Assembly (NCBI GenBank): GCA_934378195.1
Contig: CAKRPO010000081.1
Location: forward strand, 1 to 7,114
Length of the DNA: 7,114 nucleotides
Direction of reading: 5' to 3'
Origin: an uncultured Blautia sp.
GTDB lineage: Bacteria > Bacillota > Clostridia > Lachnospirales > Lachnospiraceae
Each line of letters opens with the position of its first letter. The stretch's first letter is position 1. The position numbers and the translations under genes are program-made. The notes under the pieces were generated by a model, which saw nothing but the letters and a program-made list of their open reading frames with translations, made no database searches and was not told the DNA's origin. Positions 6,273 to 7,114 of the stretch are shown one piece after another.

Positions 6273-6339
6273 AAAAAAGACTGTCTTTTCAGTTCAGACA
6301 CATTTTTACATGTATCCATTTCTAAAAAAACAGTCTTTT
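6273..6339 (-). terminator. Probable rho-independent terminator downstream of the LacI-type gene
   Basis: AAAAGACTGT and ACAGTCTTTT form a 10-bp inverted repeat (arms 6330-6339 and 6275-6284), and the minus-strand 3' arm ends in six T residues (6278-6273). The 45-nt loop is long, but a nested hairpin (TGTCT/AGACA, 6282-6300) sits directly before the T-run and could do the job alone. It lies about 80-150 nt after the regulator's stop and separates it from the metK transcript. Confidence 0.55.
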
Positions 6340-6421
6340 ATAATGTTTATTTTTTCTAACCGCTTCTCTTTCTGAGACAAAAAGATATTCCTAAACGAAG
6401 CCGGTAACTTCCCTGATCTGG

Positions 6422-7114
6422 TTAAATACAATAATCACTCCACCCATTTTCCTGCGCAGACGTACAACTGCTCCGCACCATCAATTTACATTCCAGTTCC
6501 ATCCTGGTCACAGCCTTATGTCCGTTATTAATCCGATCCAGCAACAGCCACAGGGCAAATTTCCCCATATCTTCCTTAGGCAGATGAACCGTTGTCAGCA
6601 TTGGAGATGTAAACTGCGCCTGTTCAATATCATCACTGGCGATCACAGAGGGCATATAAATATTTTTCCTGCGGTTTAACAGTTTCAACACACCTACCGC
6701 TGTAATATCATTTGCACAGTAAATCCCCGTAGGGTAATCCGGCATGGAAAGCAGTTTTTCCATGGCTTCATATCCCTGCGCCTCCGTCTGGTTGGTCTCA
6801 ATGACAAAGTCCGGATCCAGTTCCAGATGATAATCATAAAGTGCCTCCACAAAGCCCCGGTATCTCGCTTCATTATGACATTCTCCAATATAACCAATAT
6901 TTGTATGACCAAGCTCGATCAGATGCTCAACTGCCATAAATGCAATCTTTTCCCCGTCACATACAACTTCATCCACAACTCCGGAAGATGCATTTCGATT
7001 CACACACACCACATTCTTATATTTCTTCCTAAAAAGTGCCAGTGCTTCTTTATTACATTTTCCGATCACGATCAGACCATCACAGTGTCCTTCTGTCTGC
7101 TCATACATCTTCTC
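6422..7114 (-). CDS. LacI/GalR-family transcriptional regulator, C-terminal part (5' end outside window)
   Basis: 230 residues are visible, ending at TAA (6422-6424). The frame is open through the window edge, so the ATG at 7106-7108 is internal and the N-terminal helix-turn-helix is not seen. The visible part is the effector-binding domain (periplasmic-binding-protein-like fold): DGLIVIGKCN, VVCVNRN, the hinge-side helix AVEHLIELGHTNIGYIG, a YRGFVEAL segment, GIYCANDITAVGVLKLL, and SVIASDDIEQAQFTSPMLTTVHLPKEDMG, which is the usual order and spacing in LacI/PurR proteins. These are typically sugar- or metabolite-responsive repressors. The ligand cannot be read from this portion. It is separated from metK by a terminator and 645 nt, so co-transcription is unlikely. 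The operator palindromes downstream of it may be its own or CcpA's. Confidence 0.93.
   Translation of the reverse strand, partial: EKMYEQTEGHCDGLIVIGKCNKEALALFRKKYKNVVCVNRNASSGVVDEVVCDGEKIAFMAVEHLIELGHTNIGYIGECHNEARYRGFVEALYDYHLELDPDFVIETNQTEAQGYEAMEKLLSMPDYPTGIYCANDITAVGVLKLLNRRKNIYMPSVIASDDIEQAQFTSPMLTTVHLPKEDMGKFALWLLLDRINNGHKAVTRMELECKLMVRSSCTSAQENGWSDYCI

Larger units (their letters stand above)
5777..6421 (-). other. 645-nt AT-rich intergenic region between the lacI-type gene and metK
   Basis: No gene is supported here. From right to left it contains about 80 nt of 3' flank of the regulator, a terminator-like inverted repeat (6273-6339), an AT-rich stretch with two LacI/CcpA-type operators, the metK promoter, and a leader of about 155 nt with a short direct repeat and a weak AGAAC/GTTCT hairpin. 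I looked for the conserved core of SAM-I (S-box) and for T-box elements on the minus strand and saw neither. The short frames are not convincing genes. Confidence 0.6.

Noticed and set aside
5777..6421. SAM-I, SAM-II/III or T-box regulatory RNA
   Set aside because: I read the minus strand for the conserved cores and found no match. A covariance search would be decisive.
1..7114. CRISPR arrays, tRNA or rRNA genes, insertion sequences, attachment sites
   Set aside because: No regularly spaced repeats, tRNA-like folds, rRNA segments, transposase frames or flanking repeats were seen.

Overview
The window reads as chromosomal DNA of a low-GC Gram-positive anaerobe, most likely a Clostridia/Lachnospiraceae-type gut Firmicute. 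This is an inference from strong GGAGG-type ribosome binding sites, AT-rich leaders with CcpA/LacI-type operator sequences, a Firmicute-like MetK, and an oxygen-sensitive radical SAM enzyme. Every gene I can support is on the minus strand, so the text below goes from right to left, in the direction of transcription.

At the right edge (6422-7114) is the C-terminal part of a LacI/GalR-family regulator whose DNA-binding domain lies outside the window. A 645-base non-coding stretch follows. It holds a probable terminator for the regulator (about 6273-6339), two LacI/CcpA-type operator palindromes whose centres are 104 bp apart, a good sigma-A-like promoter (5938-5967), and a leader of about 155 nt with a 12-nt direct repeat. 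I see no SAM riboswitch in it.

Next comes metK (S-adenosylmethionine synthetase, 4595-5776). It has a perfect start and ribosome binding site, but its seventh codon is TAA where the family has a serine. The rest of the frame is intact and conserved. It is therefore either a very young pseudogene or a single-base sequence error.

Close behind metK are a 412-aa divergent radical SAM protein with an unusual CX9CX2C cluster motif (3324-4562) and a 155-aa FMN-binding split-barrel (pyridoxamine-phosphate-oxidase-like) protein (2844-3311). After a 130-nt purine-rich gap comes a complete SsuABC/TauABC/NrtABC-type importer: binding protein (1703-2713), permease (903-1706) and ATPase (110-898). The importer genes are tightly spaced, with one 4-nt overlap and one 4-nt gap.

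The most interesting reading is that the radical SAM protein, the flavin-barrel protein and the importer form one import-and-convert pathway for a small, probably anionic or heteroaromatic compound such as a sulfonate. It would resemble the aerobic ssuEADCB operon but with radical SAM chemistry in place of the oxygen-dependent monooxygenase, and MetK would supply the SAM. The substrate and reaction are unknown to me.
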